Made by a program: the position numbers and the translations under genes
Shown: positions 1 through 12,000 of the stretch, piece by piece
How positions within the stretch are numbered: position 1 is the stretch's first letter
How the letters are laid out: the number at the start of each line of letters is the position of its first letter
The notes under the pieces: generated by a model
What the model was told of the DNA's origin: nothing
The model's database searches: none
The model's input: the letters and a program-made list of their open reading frames with translations, nothing else
Assembly (NCBI RefSeq): GCF_007752935.1
Contig: NZ_CP036319.1
Span: 4,030,001 to 4,094,000, forward strand
Source: Crateriforma conspicua
Lineage (GTDB): Bacteria > Planctomycetota > Planctomycetia > Pirellulales > Pirellulaceae
DNA: 64,000 bases
Reading direction: 5' to 3'

Positions 1-3000
1 GCTTGTGCCATCGGGTGCCGTGATGGTGAAGAAAGCACCGTCTTGGAAATCAGACGGCGCGCCCACCGACACCGATTTCGGCGTCGGGATGTTCAGCACG
101 TACCCAGATTCAAATTCAAAGACCGACTCATTGCCCGATGCATCGGTGATGACCAATTGGTCGCCGTCGGTGATTTCGTTGCCGGCCGGAGCGTCGTAGG
201 CGACCCGTTCGCTATTGTTCAGCGTGATTTCATAAACCGCGTCGGGATTCCACAACCCGGCCAACGGCGTCAGACGAATCGTACGACTGTTGTCGCTGTA
301 GCCGAACGTAAAGTCGACACCCGGGATCAGCCGGCGGCCGTTCTCGGTCAACAACACGCTTTCTTCGGTGATGGTTGCTCCATCGGGACCAGTGCCGTTT
401 TCATCCAGCAACTGCAGCTCAAAGAACTCAACCGTTCCCATCGCCAAGCGAACGAACGATTCGTCCGGGTCACCATCGCCATCGGGGACGATCGAACCGA
501 TCGCGTCTTGTGGCGTGGTCAAAACCGCGATGGGTCGCGTCGAATCGGACCGGTCGATTGCACCGCGATCGATGAACACGTTGCCACCGACACCGCCCGG
601 CGACGAGACCGTCGGGTCATCGATCCGAGGCTGGCCATAGGCGTCAAAGCCCGGGGCGATGATGGGCGACGGCGAAATGCCCGACGGTTCCTTGACCGTC
701 AAGAACAAATCGCTGCGGTCGGCCAATTCGGCCACCGAACTGTCGATGATCTGCGATCCCATTGCCGGGATGTAGATCTCACGGGCCGGATCGGCAAAGA
801 CCGGCGTGCCCGAGGGGATCACGATCGACTGCGCCGACAGCGGCACCGTCGCGTTGGTCCCGTTGTCTTGGAAAGCGTTCGCACCGATCACCGTCCCAGC
901 GGCTTCGCTGGAAGCGTCGACGTCGATCCCGGTCGCAAAGTTGGTCACGACATTGTTCAGCAAAGTCGGTGCGGCGGAGCTTTCCACGGTGATGCCGCTG
1001 CCGCTGCCGTTTCCGACCACCGTGTTGTTGACGATGCGTCCGTAAGAAACCGGTGCAGGGCTTTGGCCCGCGTTTTGGGTTCCACCGGCGAACAAGATGC
1101 CGCCGACACCACTGTCGTAAACCACGTTGTTGGTCAACACGGCACCGGGAATTTGCGATTCCGGATTCACGTTACGACGCAGTGCCGCCGATCCAGGTCG
1201 CGCCAGATCATCGGCCGCACCGCCGGCAACCTGAGCTTGGCCACGATCGCCCGCGGTCGCACTGATGCCGTAGTTGGCCGAATGGCTGATGAAGTTGCCG
1301 CTGATCAGAATTTGGCCCTGATCGCGCTCTCGATTCTCGTCCGTTTGACCGGTCTGGTAGTCGACAATCAAAACGTCGCGATCGGGGATCAGGTCGTTGG
1401 TTGCGGCATGCGGGCGAACCGTCAACGCGTATTCGCCACCGACCACGTCGATGGTCGCCACCTGGATGTCGTAGTAGCCATCGGCGGGCGCCGTAAAGGT
1501 CAGGAACACGCCCTGCTGTGATTCGCCAGGAGCGAATCCTGAATTGGCAGACGCCAGTAGCGTTTCATCGCCGTCGAAGACGGACAATTCAGCCAAAAAG
1601 AACGAATTGTCTTTCGTGTACCCAAAGGTATCCAAATCGATGTCGATCACTTGGTTCATCGACAGATAGATCCGCACACTGTCGGTATCCGATGTTGGCA
1701 GCCCGCCAAACGCCGTCCCGTTGATCGCCTCATCGACGCGATCACCGATCTTGCCCGTCGCGACCAAGACATCGGTATCGCCGTTGACATAACCCGAAAC
1801 GGCCGAACGTGCCAGTGAATCACCCACGTTGACGTAGGTCACCGTTTGCGTGTCGTGGTCGACCATCGGCATCGTGCGTGATGTCGCGCGACCTTGATAG
1901 GTTTCCTCGGCCACCAGATCCATGCGGATGAATCGGCCACCGCCCGGGTTGACCTGGATGTCTTCGCCGAACAATTCAACCCGGTTTCCAGTCGTGATGC
2001 TTTCACCCGGAACGTTGTTGCTGTCGTCGCTGTCATAGGTCGCCGCGACAATGTCCAAGACCTCTTGCACCTGTGGCGTATTGATCGCATTGCGAATCGC
2101 AACGGCAACGTACTGCGGCTCGTCTTCGCTGGCGTCAAACACCACGCGAACATTTCCGTCCGCGATACCAGGCTGCAGAACGTCGTCGAATTCAAAGGTC
2201 AGCGAATTCGTGCCGTCGTACAACACGAACGTGTCGCCGTCTTGCAGATACTGTCCCGCTTGGGTGAACAGTGTCACCGCACCTTCGGTCAAACGGTCGT
2301 TGGTATCGAAACTGCGTCCGGCTCCAGCGGGCGTGGTCAATCCCAACCCGACAGCAGCGTCGGTGGGCACGCCAAATTCGTCAGAAGCCCGAATCTCCAG
2401 CGAGTATTCACCGACCAAAATTTCGTTGGGTCGTTCCGGCTGGGTCGAACCACGTGTGGTTTCTGGGTTGTTGATAAAGTCGAAGACGTTCGTTGGTGCA
2501 TCCAGGACCATTTCACCGCGTTCGGCGAACCCGATGATGATGTCGTCGATGTAAACACCTTCGACTTCGTTATTGGCCGCACCTTGCGATCGAATCTGAT
2601 TCGTCGCAGTGAAGCTGGTGGAAACGGTTTCCCCGAATTCGTCACCAGGAAGCGCGGTGCTAAGCCCGTACGGTCCGACACTACTGAACGAGGTCTGGAA
2701 AATTCGAATCCGATTGCCACCGACCAATGCATATTGGTCAATCGTTGCTTTGCTGATGCCGTCGTCGGCGGTCACCGCGCCGAAGCCTTCGGCGATCGAA
2801 ATCCGCAACTGGTCGGCGACCGCGAAGCTGTTCATGGTCGAATCAAGCTGAACCGCGATCGCGCCGGGTACTGAAGGCGAGAACGAAACAATTGCGGATC
2901 CCGCTTGGACCGAAGCCGATCGACCGTAGATCAAGTACAGCACATTGCCCGTGCTTTGGACGGCCTGGAACTGCGGATCGATGACCTCCCACAGGGCTTC

Positions 3001-6000
3001 TGCGATGTCCGCGCCGGTGTCGGTTGGCAAGAACAAGACCTCGTTGGGTCCCGCCATGGTCATGCCATCGTCTAACACGAACGTGATCGTTTGGGCATTG
3101 GCCGCGGTCGGATCGTTCTTGGCGACCAGGGTAATGGTTTCGCCATCGACCAATCGATCACCACCGGGCACCGTGATCGGAACAACGCTGGTGTCGACGT
3201 CATCGGTATCCAAGGACGTATAGACCGGATCCGTTGTAATGAACGCGACTGGTGGGTCTGTCAGTCCGAGATCCGGGTCCGGGTCCACCACGACATTGAC
3301 GCCCAAGCCATCAGGCGACTGATAGGCGTTGATATCAGCACCACGCAGAAGCTGAATGACTGAGTCGAACAGGTCGGCACCCGTTTGACTGTCGTCAAAG
3401 TAGACCAAGTTGAAGGCAGTCGGAGGAATCTGGCCCTGCTCGACGAATGTCAAGACCACAGAGTCCGTCCCGTCGCTAACCAACAACTGCTCGCCGGAGC
3501 GGAGATCCACCGCATCGGGAATCTGGATTTGCAGACGACTTTCGGTATCCGTGACGGTCGCATACGTGAACTGTGAATCTTCGTCCTGAGTGATCGTCGT
3601 GGCGAATACTGAAACGGTATCACCGTCCAGAATTGCACCAAGCTCGCCGGTCACATCCAGACCATTGATCGCGTTGAATAATCGTTCTGCGACTAGAAGT
3701 TCATTGCCATTTTGCTTGTAGACGACTCCCGGCTGATTAAACGGAAAATCGTCATCTTGGAAATCAATGACATACTCTGTCCCTGAAGGACCGGTGATCC
3801 GCAAGAATTCGTCATTGTTGATATCCGCAGCCGGATCGGCAGGGATCTGTACCGTCATTCGACCTTCGCTAACGGTCAATGGATCGACCACAACAATCTT
3901 CGTGGTCGATGGGTTAACCGCTATTGTCACTGGTTGCGTAAAGATCACTCGTTCCGCATCCAGGTAGGCTCCCGTCTCAAACGATAGCTCTGCATAGATC
4001 GCCGCCGCAATCTCGTCAGCGGTTTCCGTGCCGTCAAAGATGATTTCGCCAGTCACGCCGGTGCTTTCGGCTGCTGTCACGAAAGTGATCGTCGTCGTAT
4101 TGCCGCCGATGGAAACATCAATCGACTCGCCACTGGCCAGACGCTCGCCGCTGGCCGCAACAATTGAATCGAACGTGTTATCCAACTTGACGGTTGTGTT
4201 CAGCCCGATCGGGGTGTTGCCCAATGGGATGACGTTCGTCGCGGCCAACAGACTGACGCGACCACCACCGTCGTTGTATGGACGCAACAGTTTCGGCAAT
4301 CCGGCAACCACCGCTTGCGCCACTTCGTCGGCGGTCGACGTCGGCAAGAAGACAATCTCACCCGGCAACGGATCGGTTGCCAGCGGGCCTTGGCGGAAAG
4401 TCGCAGTGACATTCCCAGTTGGGCTTTGAACGATGAACTGATCACCATCGGTCAGTTGCGAACCATCGGGAACGACGATGTCTTGGCCGACGATGTTTTC
4501 CAGGACGACCGTCTCGGTGCCGATACCGGTTTGCGTCGTGGCGACCACCGTGCTGTTGTCCGGGATTTCGTCGCCCGGCACGGCCACCAGTTCGACCGAA
4601 CCTGCGTGGGCACGCATCGTTCCGTCGGTACTGAAATCAAATCGCAGCCGAACATTTTCGTTGCCGGCCAGCGGCGAAATGTCGATGCGAGCCTGACGCC
4701 AAGTTCCGCTGTCGTCAAAGATCTCTTGAACAGGAATCCCCGACGTCGCGAAGTAGTCGTACTCATCGACCCCCGACGCACTTCGATAATTGTCGTTGGT
4801 CGCCAACAGGTGCCAAACGCCGTCGTCGCCAGAGGCGAACACACGAAGTGCATCGTTTTGGTTGCGAGTGTTCGGAACGTAATCGTCGTCCGCTTCAACT
4901 TCCAAGAAGTAATTGAAATAGACGGTCGGCTTGTCGTTGCTGCTGTAGCCTTCCAAGCTGAACGCATTGGAAATGATCGTTCCGTGAGATCCACCGGGTG
5001 CCAATTGCCCCAGCGCATCACCCTCGGGACGTTCCAGCGTGTTGTTGGGCTGGTTGTTATCAATCTCGAAGCCGTAATAGAAACTATTGCCGGCGTTGTT
5101 AACTTGCAGACGGCTGTTGTCGTACGGCACGTCGCTGAAGCCGTGACCGCCATCGTTACGTCGGTCGGTCGTCGTGTGCCAGGGAGCCGCTTCCAGGGTA
5201 CTGAAGGCTAGACCAGTCGTGGTTGGGGATGCGATGCCCGTGGCCGTCACCAACGGGACCGCACTGCGTCCGTTGTAAAAGACGTATGAAGGCACCAATG
5301 ACTGCGTCACGGCATCCAATTCAAACGCGTACAGCCATCCATCGGCGGTGGTGGCAAACAGCACGTTACGCAGCGCACCATTCGCAACACCCCGAGGTCC
5401 GAATTCCAACCCCGAGAATGCCAGCGTGGTCACACCATGTTCCGGATGCGGTTCCAACTGACCGTAATACTCGGTCGGGATGACTTCGTTGTAGCCGACA
5501 AGGTCGCCGAACAACGCGGGCTGATTGACGGTGTAGTCAAAGACGTGAACGCCACCGTTGTCGGTCACCGCGACCATCTCGGTTGACGGACCGTCGGGCA
5601 AATAATCGACTCCCGTGATGATCCCGCCATCGCCGTTGTTCCCCAGATAGTTGCCGGTATCCACGATCCCCATCTCGGGACGGTTTTCCGCGGCACCGTA
5701 TCGGATGTTGTATGGCGCTTGTCCGTACTGAATGTCCTGACCATTCAGTGAACCGCGACGTGTCGCTTGTCCCGTGGTGGTCTGCATCAGATACAGAATG
5801 TTCTCAGTAGCACCCACGGGAATGGTGGGGTCGCGAGCAATGCGCCGATTACCAATCGCAACGAAACGATCATTTTGATTGATCGCCGCGGTGTTATTGA
5901 TGCTGCCGTTACCCAGCCCATTGTCATTGGCTCGGAACGCCATCGCTTCGACGATAAACGTTGAATCGTCGCTATTTTGTCCGTTGTCGACTTCGACGCC

Positions 6001-9000
6001 GTTACCGCCTTGGTTGGTACGATAGAAGGTCAGGCTGTCGTCACCAATGTTGGTCTCCGATGCATCGGTCGTGCTGATCCGCAGATAGTTACCGATGTTG
6101 CCCGATTGATAATTGCTGCCTTCTGGCGGATCAGTCGTGTAGGTGTAAAGGGTTCCGTCGCGACGCATCGCGATGTCACCGTGTGCCTGGTCCCAGTCGC
6201 CGATCAACCGATCCAACGTTCCGGTGAACGGATTGAACGAAACCAGCGTGCTGTCTTCTTGACCGCCACCGATGTTGCTTTCCAAACCGACGAACAGTCG
6301 GACGTCTTCCAGCGAATATTCGACGATGGGCGAGTCACCAACTCCACCGGTATTGAACAGCGGAACGACCGGTTCATCGGCTGTCCAGCCGAGCGTGCCG
6401 TCCAGATTGTCATCGGCGATTCGCCGCAGCGAATTGATCGGCTGCAACCGCACGTTGGTGTGGGCCGAATCGGGATCGAAGAATTGTCCCAGGGCTTCAG
6501 GCACGGCCGACGCGTTACTGACGACGACGTAGTAGGTGCCTTCGGGCAATTCGACCGGACCGATGTAGGCATCGGCGGTTCCCGCCGAACCGGCGGTCAG
6601 ATTTTCCGTGTCGACGCCCGCGGTGGGTTGCCCCTGATCATCGGCCACGTTGCTGTCGCGGCTGTGCAGGATCAGTCGACCGGTGGAATCATAGACCGCC
6701 AGCGAAGTGTTGACGCGGCCCAAACCATCGGCATAGTCGATGTCGAACGTGGCTTGAACATACCGCTGTTCGCTGTTGAAGACGTCCGGTTCCAGTTGCT
6801 GGTTGAACAAGTCGACTTGATAAACGTCCAAATCGTTGACGCGTGCGGCGGCGGTGACGTTTTGGCTGTTACCGATTTCACCATTGACGACCAACGATCC
6901 GCGGTCGGACGTCATCAGGTTGCCCAGTTGATCGGCGATCGCTGGGCTCCAGTTCAGCACCGTCGCGTTGGCGTCATAGCCTCGGCCACCGCCCGTGTAG
7001 ACCAACGATTCGCTGGCATCACCGGCTAAGGGCGAATGCAGCGGCGCGCCGCTGACGGTGATCGCGTCGGTGGCGTATCGGATGTCGGCCAACTGGATCG
7101 TTGAACCGGCAATCTCGTCGGCTTCCCGCAATCGGATCGACAGTTGGTATTGTCCCGATGACTTGCCGTCGGCGGTGCGAACGCGAACGTAGTAGCTGTT
7201 GGTCGTGCTGGCCGATCCGTCCAGGACCACGCGGAATCCGGCGTCCAGAATGTTCGGAGATTCCGTTTGGCCGATGCCGCTGCGATAAAGCGGTTCGACG
7301 GCACTTTCGGGCAGAATGCTGAACAGTTGCGACGGATCGCTGATTTCTTCGAACGAGTTGTCACTGCTGGCCAAGACGCGATTGTTCACATCAATCAGCT
7401 CGACAACCGTGTCCAGTCCGAACGTGGTGTCATCGATGTCGATGAAGACTTCGGTGCCACCGGCGGCATCGAATCGGTAGACGTCTTGATCATCTGGATT
7501 GGCCAATGCACCCCGGATGTTGAATCCCAACCGGGCGGTTTCATCGCCTGATTTTTCGTCGCGTGCCAGCAGTCCGACGACTTGCGCGTCATTGGCCGCC
7601 GCGTTGTCGTTGATCGCCGCATCGATTGCACGTTCACTTTCGGTGATGAAGGCGACGTTGCGATCATTGACATACGATTCCAATTGCAAGCCGATCCAGT
7701 CGCCCGGTGCCGGCGTTGCGGCGGCATTGTCGGTATCGGTTTGCGCGATTCCGGCCGGCGTGAATCCGGCGCCGACGGTGTCATCGGCCAGCGACGTCAT
7801 GATGACGGGGAATCCGCCTTGTCCCAGAACTTGCAACGTTCCGCCGACGCGATCGGTGATGTCCAGCGGCCGTCCGCTGCCGACCAACGTGCCGTTGGGG
7901 CCGAACTTCACCACCAAGCTTTGGTCTGCGTCACTCTTCAGCCGCAGTCCGCTGCGGATGTGATGCGTCATGCTGATGATTTCACCATTGACGATGTGGA
8001 CGATATCGGTGTCGTCCCAAACGCTTTCGGTGGTCAAGATCTCACTGCGAACCAACAAGCCGTTCAAACCGTTATCGGCCAGGCGGTTGCCATCGATCAG
8101 CGGGCCTTGGTTGTCATGATCGCTATCGACGATGTCGACTGGGCCCGTCGATCGACCGTGATCCAAACGATCGGTGTAATCCAGGGCATCCGGGTTGATG
8201 CTGATCGCGGCGCCTTCGTTGTCGATGATCGTGTTGGAAACGATGATCGGCTGGCTGCCGCGAACAAAGATGGTCGATTCATCATTAAATCCACGACCGT
8301 TGCGTGTGCTGTTGCTGGTGAACCCGTCGGCGTTGTCGCGGATGGTCGAATGAGCGATCCGGACGTCAGCTTGCAGAATTTCGATCGGGTTGAAATCGAC
8401 CACGTCGCCGGCGACCAACGACAGACCACCGCCGTAGGCGACTTGCGCGTAATCCAGGCTGGCCGATGCGTCTTGACGGAACACCAGACCGGACCAATCG
8501 CCCGGCTGCGGCGTCAGCATGCTGCCGTCGTTATTGCTGTCGAACGTACCACCGGCACCGTAGGTATCGTCGGCGCGGCTGGTGAAGATCACTTCGCGAC
8601 CGTCAACGCCTTCGGCAATGAAATCGGCGCCGAAGGTGGCTTCGATTCGTGCCCCCAACATCTTGACCACGATGCCTGGATCGATCGCCAAGCGGGCGTC
8701 GAATCGTGGCAACAGCGTTGTGTCGTTCATGCCGTTGCCCGGCAAGACACCACCACGAGTTTCGCCGGTATCCAAGAACGACGTGGTCCCGCGATCCAAT
8801 GCGGCCACGAATTCGTATTCCATCGTGCCCGGATTCAACCGATACAAACGGCGTCCGGCGAACGACGACGGCGCGGTCGGCAGATTGCGAATCTCAATCG
8901 AACCGCCGGCATCGGCCACCGCCATCACGGTCGGCAAACTGGCCAACGATTCGGTGCCGTCGGCGGTCACATAGGTGACGCGATAGTCATATGCGGTCCC

Positions 9001-12000
9001 ATCAACCAGGGTTCCGCCGGTGGTTTGCGTCAACGTCACGTTCAAGACGTCAGGACGGTTTTCCAGCAACTGCGGCCCACCAGGTTGGCCCTGGATCAAC
9101 AGCGATTGGGACAACAAGTGAACGATGTCGGTGTCGTCCAAGCGTCCGCTGACGGTCATCGGTTCGGTTTGACCGCCGGCAGGTGTATCGATGCGAATGT
9201 TCAATCCGTTGAACGTGTTGTCCAGCAACAGGTTGCCCGACAATTCCGGGCCAACACGGTCATAGTCGCTGGTGAAGCGATCGACACGTTGGAAAATCGG
9301 ACCGTGGAAATTGGTTTCCAGGAAGCTGTCCGGATCCGCACTCATCGCGGCGTCGGCGGCAAACTGGATCGTGTTGTAGATCAACGTCGGCCGGCTTTCC
9401 AACATCGTGAACGTGTTGACGACCGGACGGCTGGCCGAAACGCTGCCCCCGCCGTACTTCATATCGGCGTGCGAAGCGTAGTCCAGGAAGATGCCTTCGT
9501 TTTCCCAAACCGGTCGGCCTTCGCTGTAATCAAAATCGTTGCGGAATTCGATGCCGGCCCAGTTGCCCGGTTGTGGGCTGGTCGGCAACGGATTGGTATC
9601 CACGCCGATCGATTCATCGTTGTACGAGGTGAAGAACACGCTGCCCGCGGCGTCCAACAACGGTTGCCCGTCGTCATCGGTCGGCAACGGGGTTCCCAAG
9701 ATCTGTAGTGACGCCAGCGAACGGTCTTCGTCGACCGATTCACTGCCGACGCTGATCTTGGCCGATTGCAATTTCAAAATCGCACCGGCGTCGATCATCA
9801 CCGTGACGCCTTGGGGGACCTCGAATTCCGATCCGTCACGCAGCACCGAGTTGTTCGTGCCGCCGCGACCGATTTCGTAGGTCACATTGTCGTCAACGGT
9901 TTGGATCAGATTATCCGCACCACCGTTGGGCAACAGACGCACGATGTCGCCCGGCCGTGCCGCATCGAATGCAGCGCTGATCGTTTGCAACGGCGCGCCC
10001 AACGTTCCGTTGTTCGTGTCACGTCCCAGCTTGTCGACGTAAATCACGCGAGCTTCATCGGCCGCCGGGCTGGCGGTATCGCGTGCGGTTTGGAACCAGA
10101 AATTGAAATCACCACCGGCGACACCGTCCGCATCGCCGTCCAATTCCGTCCCAGTCGTGTCGGTGATCGTGGTCCCGCCCTGGCCTTGGAACGTGACCCG
10201 CAATTCGTAGCGACCTTCGCTCAGTCCGCCCAGCCCGCTGTTGGCGACTTCGCCGTTGTAGTTTTCGTTACCCGCGGCGCTGACACCAACGATGTAATCG
10301 CCCGCTTCGACGTCCAATGCGATGTAGCTGTCGTTGCTGAAGAAGTCGCCGTTTTGCGCGACCAATTCATACGCACCAGTGGCCGGATCGACACGGTACA
10401 GTTGCAGGTGAGTGTCCAGCAGGCTGCTGCCGTCCAACCGTTGGGCAAATGTTTCAATGCGGACTTCGCCGTCGACGTTGGCGCTGAACGAATAGAAATC
10501 GACGTCGTTGCTTTCCGGTCGGTGCAACGCCTGGCCCAAGCTGACATCGCTTTGGCTAAGGAATTCCGGTTCGACAGGAAGATTCGGATAGAAATCGCTG
10601 AAGGTCGTCGACCGAACTTCGTCCGGCGACGAACCGCCCGCGCCGACGCCTTCGGGCAGATGGAACAGGTGACCGATGCCCAACAGGTTGCCAACACCTC
10701 GGACCGCTTCGACAAAGAAACTGGGACGTGCATCGGGAGACAAACCGTAATCATCGAACCATGATTCCGCACCGTCAAAGACCAACACGCCACGCGACGG
10801 ATCGGCTTCGTTGACACGGAACAGACTGTACGACGTGTCCGGGCCGCTGCCCGTTTCGGCGTTGATGATGATGGCCCGCAAGTCACCGGTCACGATCTGC
10901 AGACCGCTGTCTTCGGTTTCGATGAACTGCACACCCATGCGTTGGCTGTACAGATCCAAGACTTCGCGGATCCGTTGCTTTTGGGCTTCGGTGATCGCGT
11001 TGTTTCGCTGTTGACCTTGCGGGTTCAAACCATACAGGTCGGCGAAGTTGTATTCATAGACATCGATCCCGGTGTTCGTATCGATGCGACCGACGATTTC
11101 CGGGTCACGACGCGTGTCACGACTGCCGACCGTGTCGCCGGCGGCGGGCCACGACGGCATGATGTCGTTGGCTTGGATGATCGCGGCATCGGAAACCACG
11201 ACGCTGCCGGTGCCGGTGCCAAAGTTCACGCCCAGCGACGTCGCGCCGCTGAACAAATCACCGGCATCACTGCTGCCGTCGACGGCGGTCGGCGCGGCGG
11301 GCAACGGTTCGCCGCTGCCGATTCGCAGACGATACGTTGCCGATCCGTTGTTGCCGGCCGCATCGGTCAATTCGCTCAGGTCATCGCTGAACGTCAGCAC
11401 GGCGCGGTTCAACAACGGGTCGTACTCGACCGACGTCGGCAAGGTGACCGAATCATCGGTGTTCTCCACCGTGTCGGACGTGAAGATCAGCTTGTAGAAC
11501 TGCGGGTTGACCACCGGCAGCCCACTGGTGGCGCTGTTGACCGGTCCGCCGGCTGGATTCGACAGTGGGTCTTCGTTGAAGTAGACGTGGATCTGATCGC
11601 GGTGTTGGACACGCGACGCACCGACGCCTTCGATCGGTTGGGGGACCACGGCGGTGACGCGGGGGCCGACTTCCACTTCAAAGCGGATTTCTTCCATCGG
11701 CCGCAGGGTGTCCAGCGGGTCGTTGGGCTGGAACAACACACCGTCGGTGTTCCGCAAGCCCACGATACCGGCATTGGTGTCGTCGAAGCCGGCGATTTCA
11801 ACTTTGTAGATGTCATCGGGCAACGTTTCGGCAAACCGGGCCACGACGATACGGCTGCCACCGTCATCGGCGAAGCCGACATAGCCGGGCGTGATCGGCG
11901 TGTCTTCGGCGTCAAACGATCCGTCGCCGCCGGACGGGATGAACCGAATCGCGCTGAGCGTGGACGAATCCAATTCTTGTCCGCCGTCAAAGCGGAACGT

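Noticed and set aside
7582-9708. A 708-codon plus-strand open frame antisense to the left giant gene
   Set aside because: Translation is rich in Arg/Asp/Val with no domain pattern, and it mirrors the codon periodicity of the real minus-strand gene. Similar shadows occur at 43-1521, 5977-7029 and 10942-12324.
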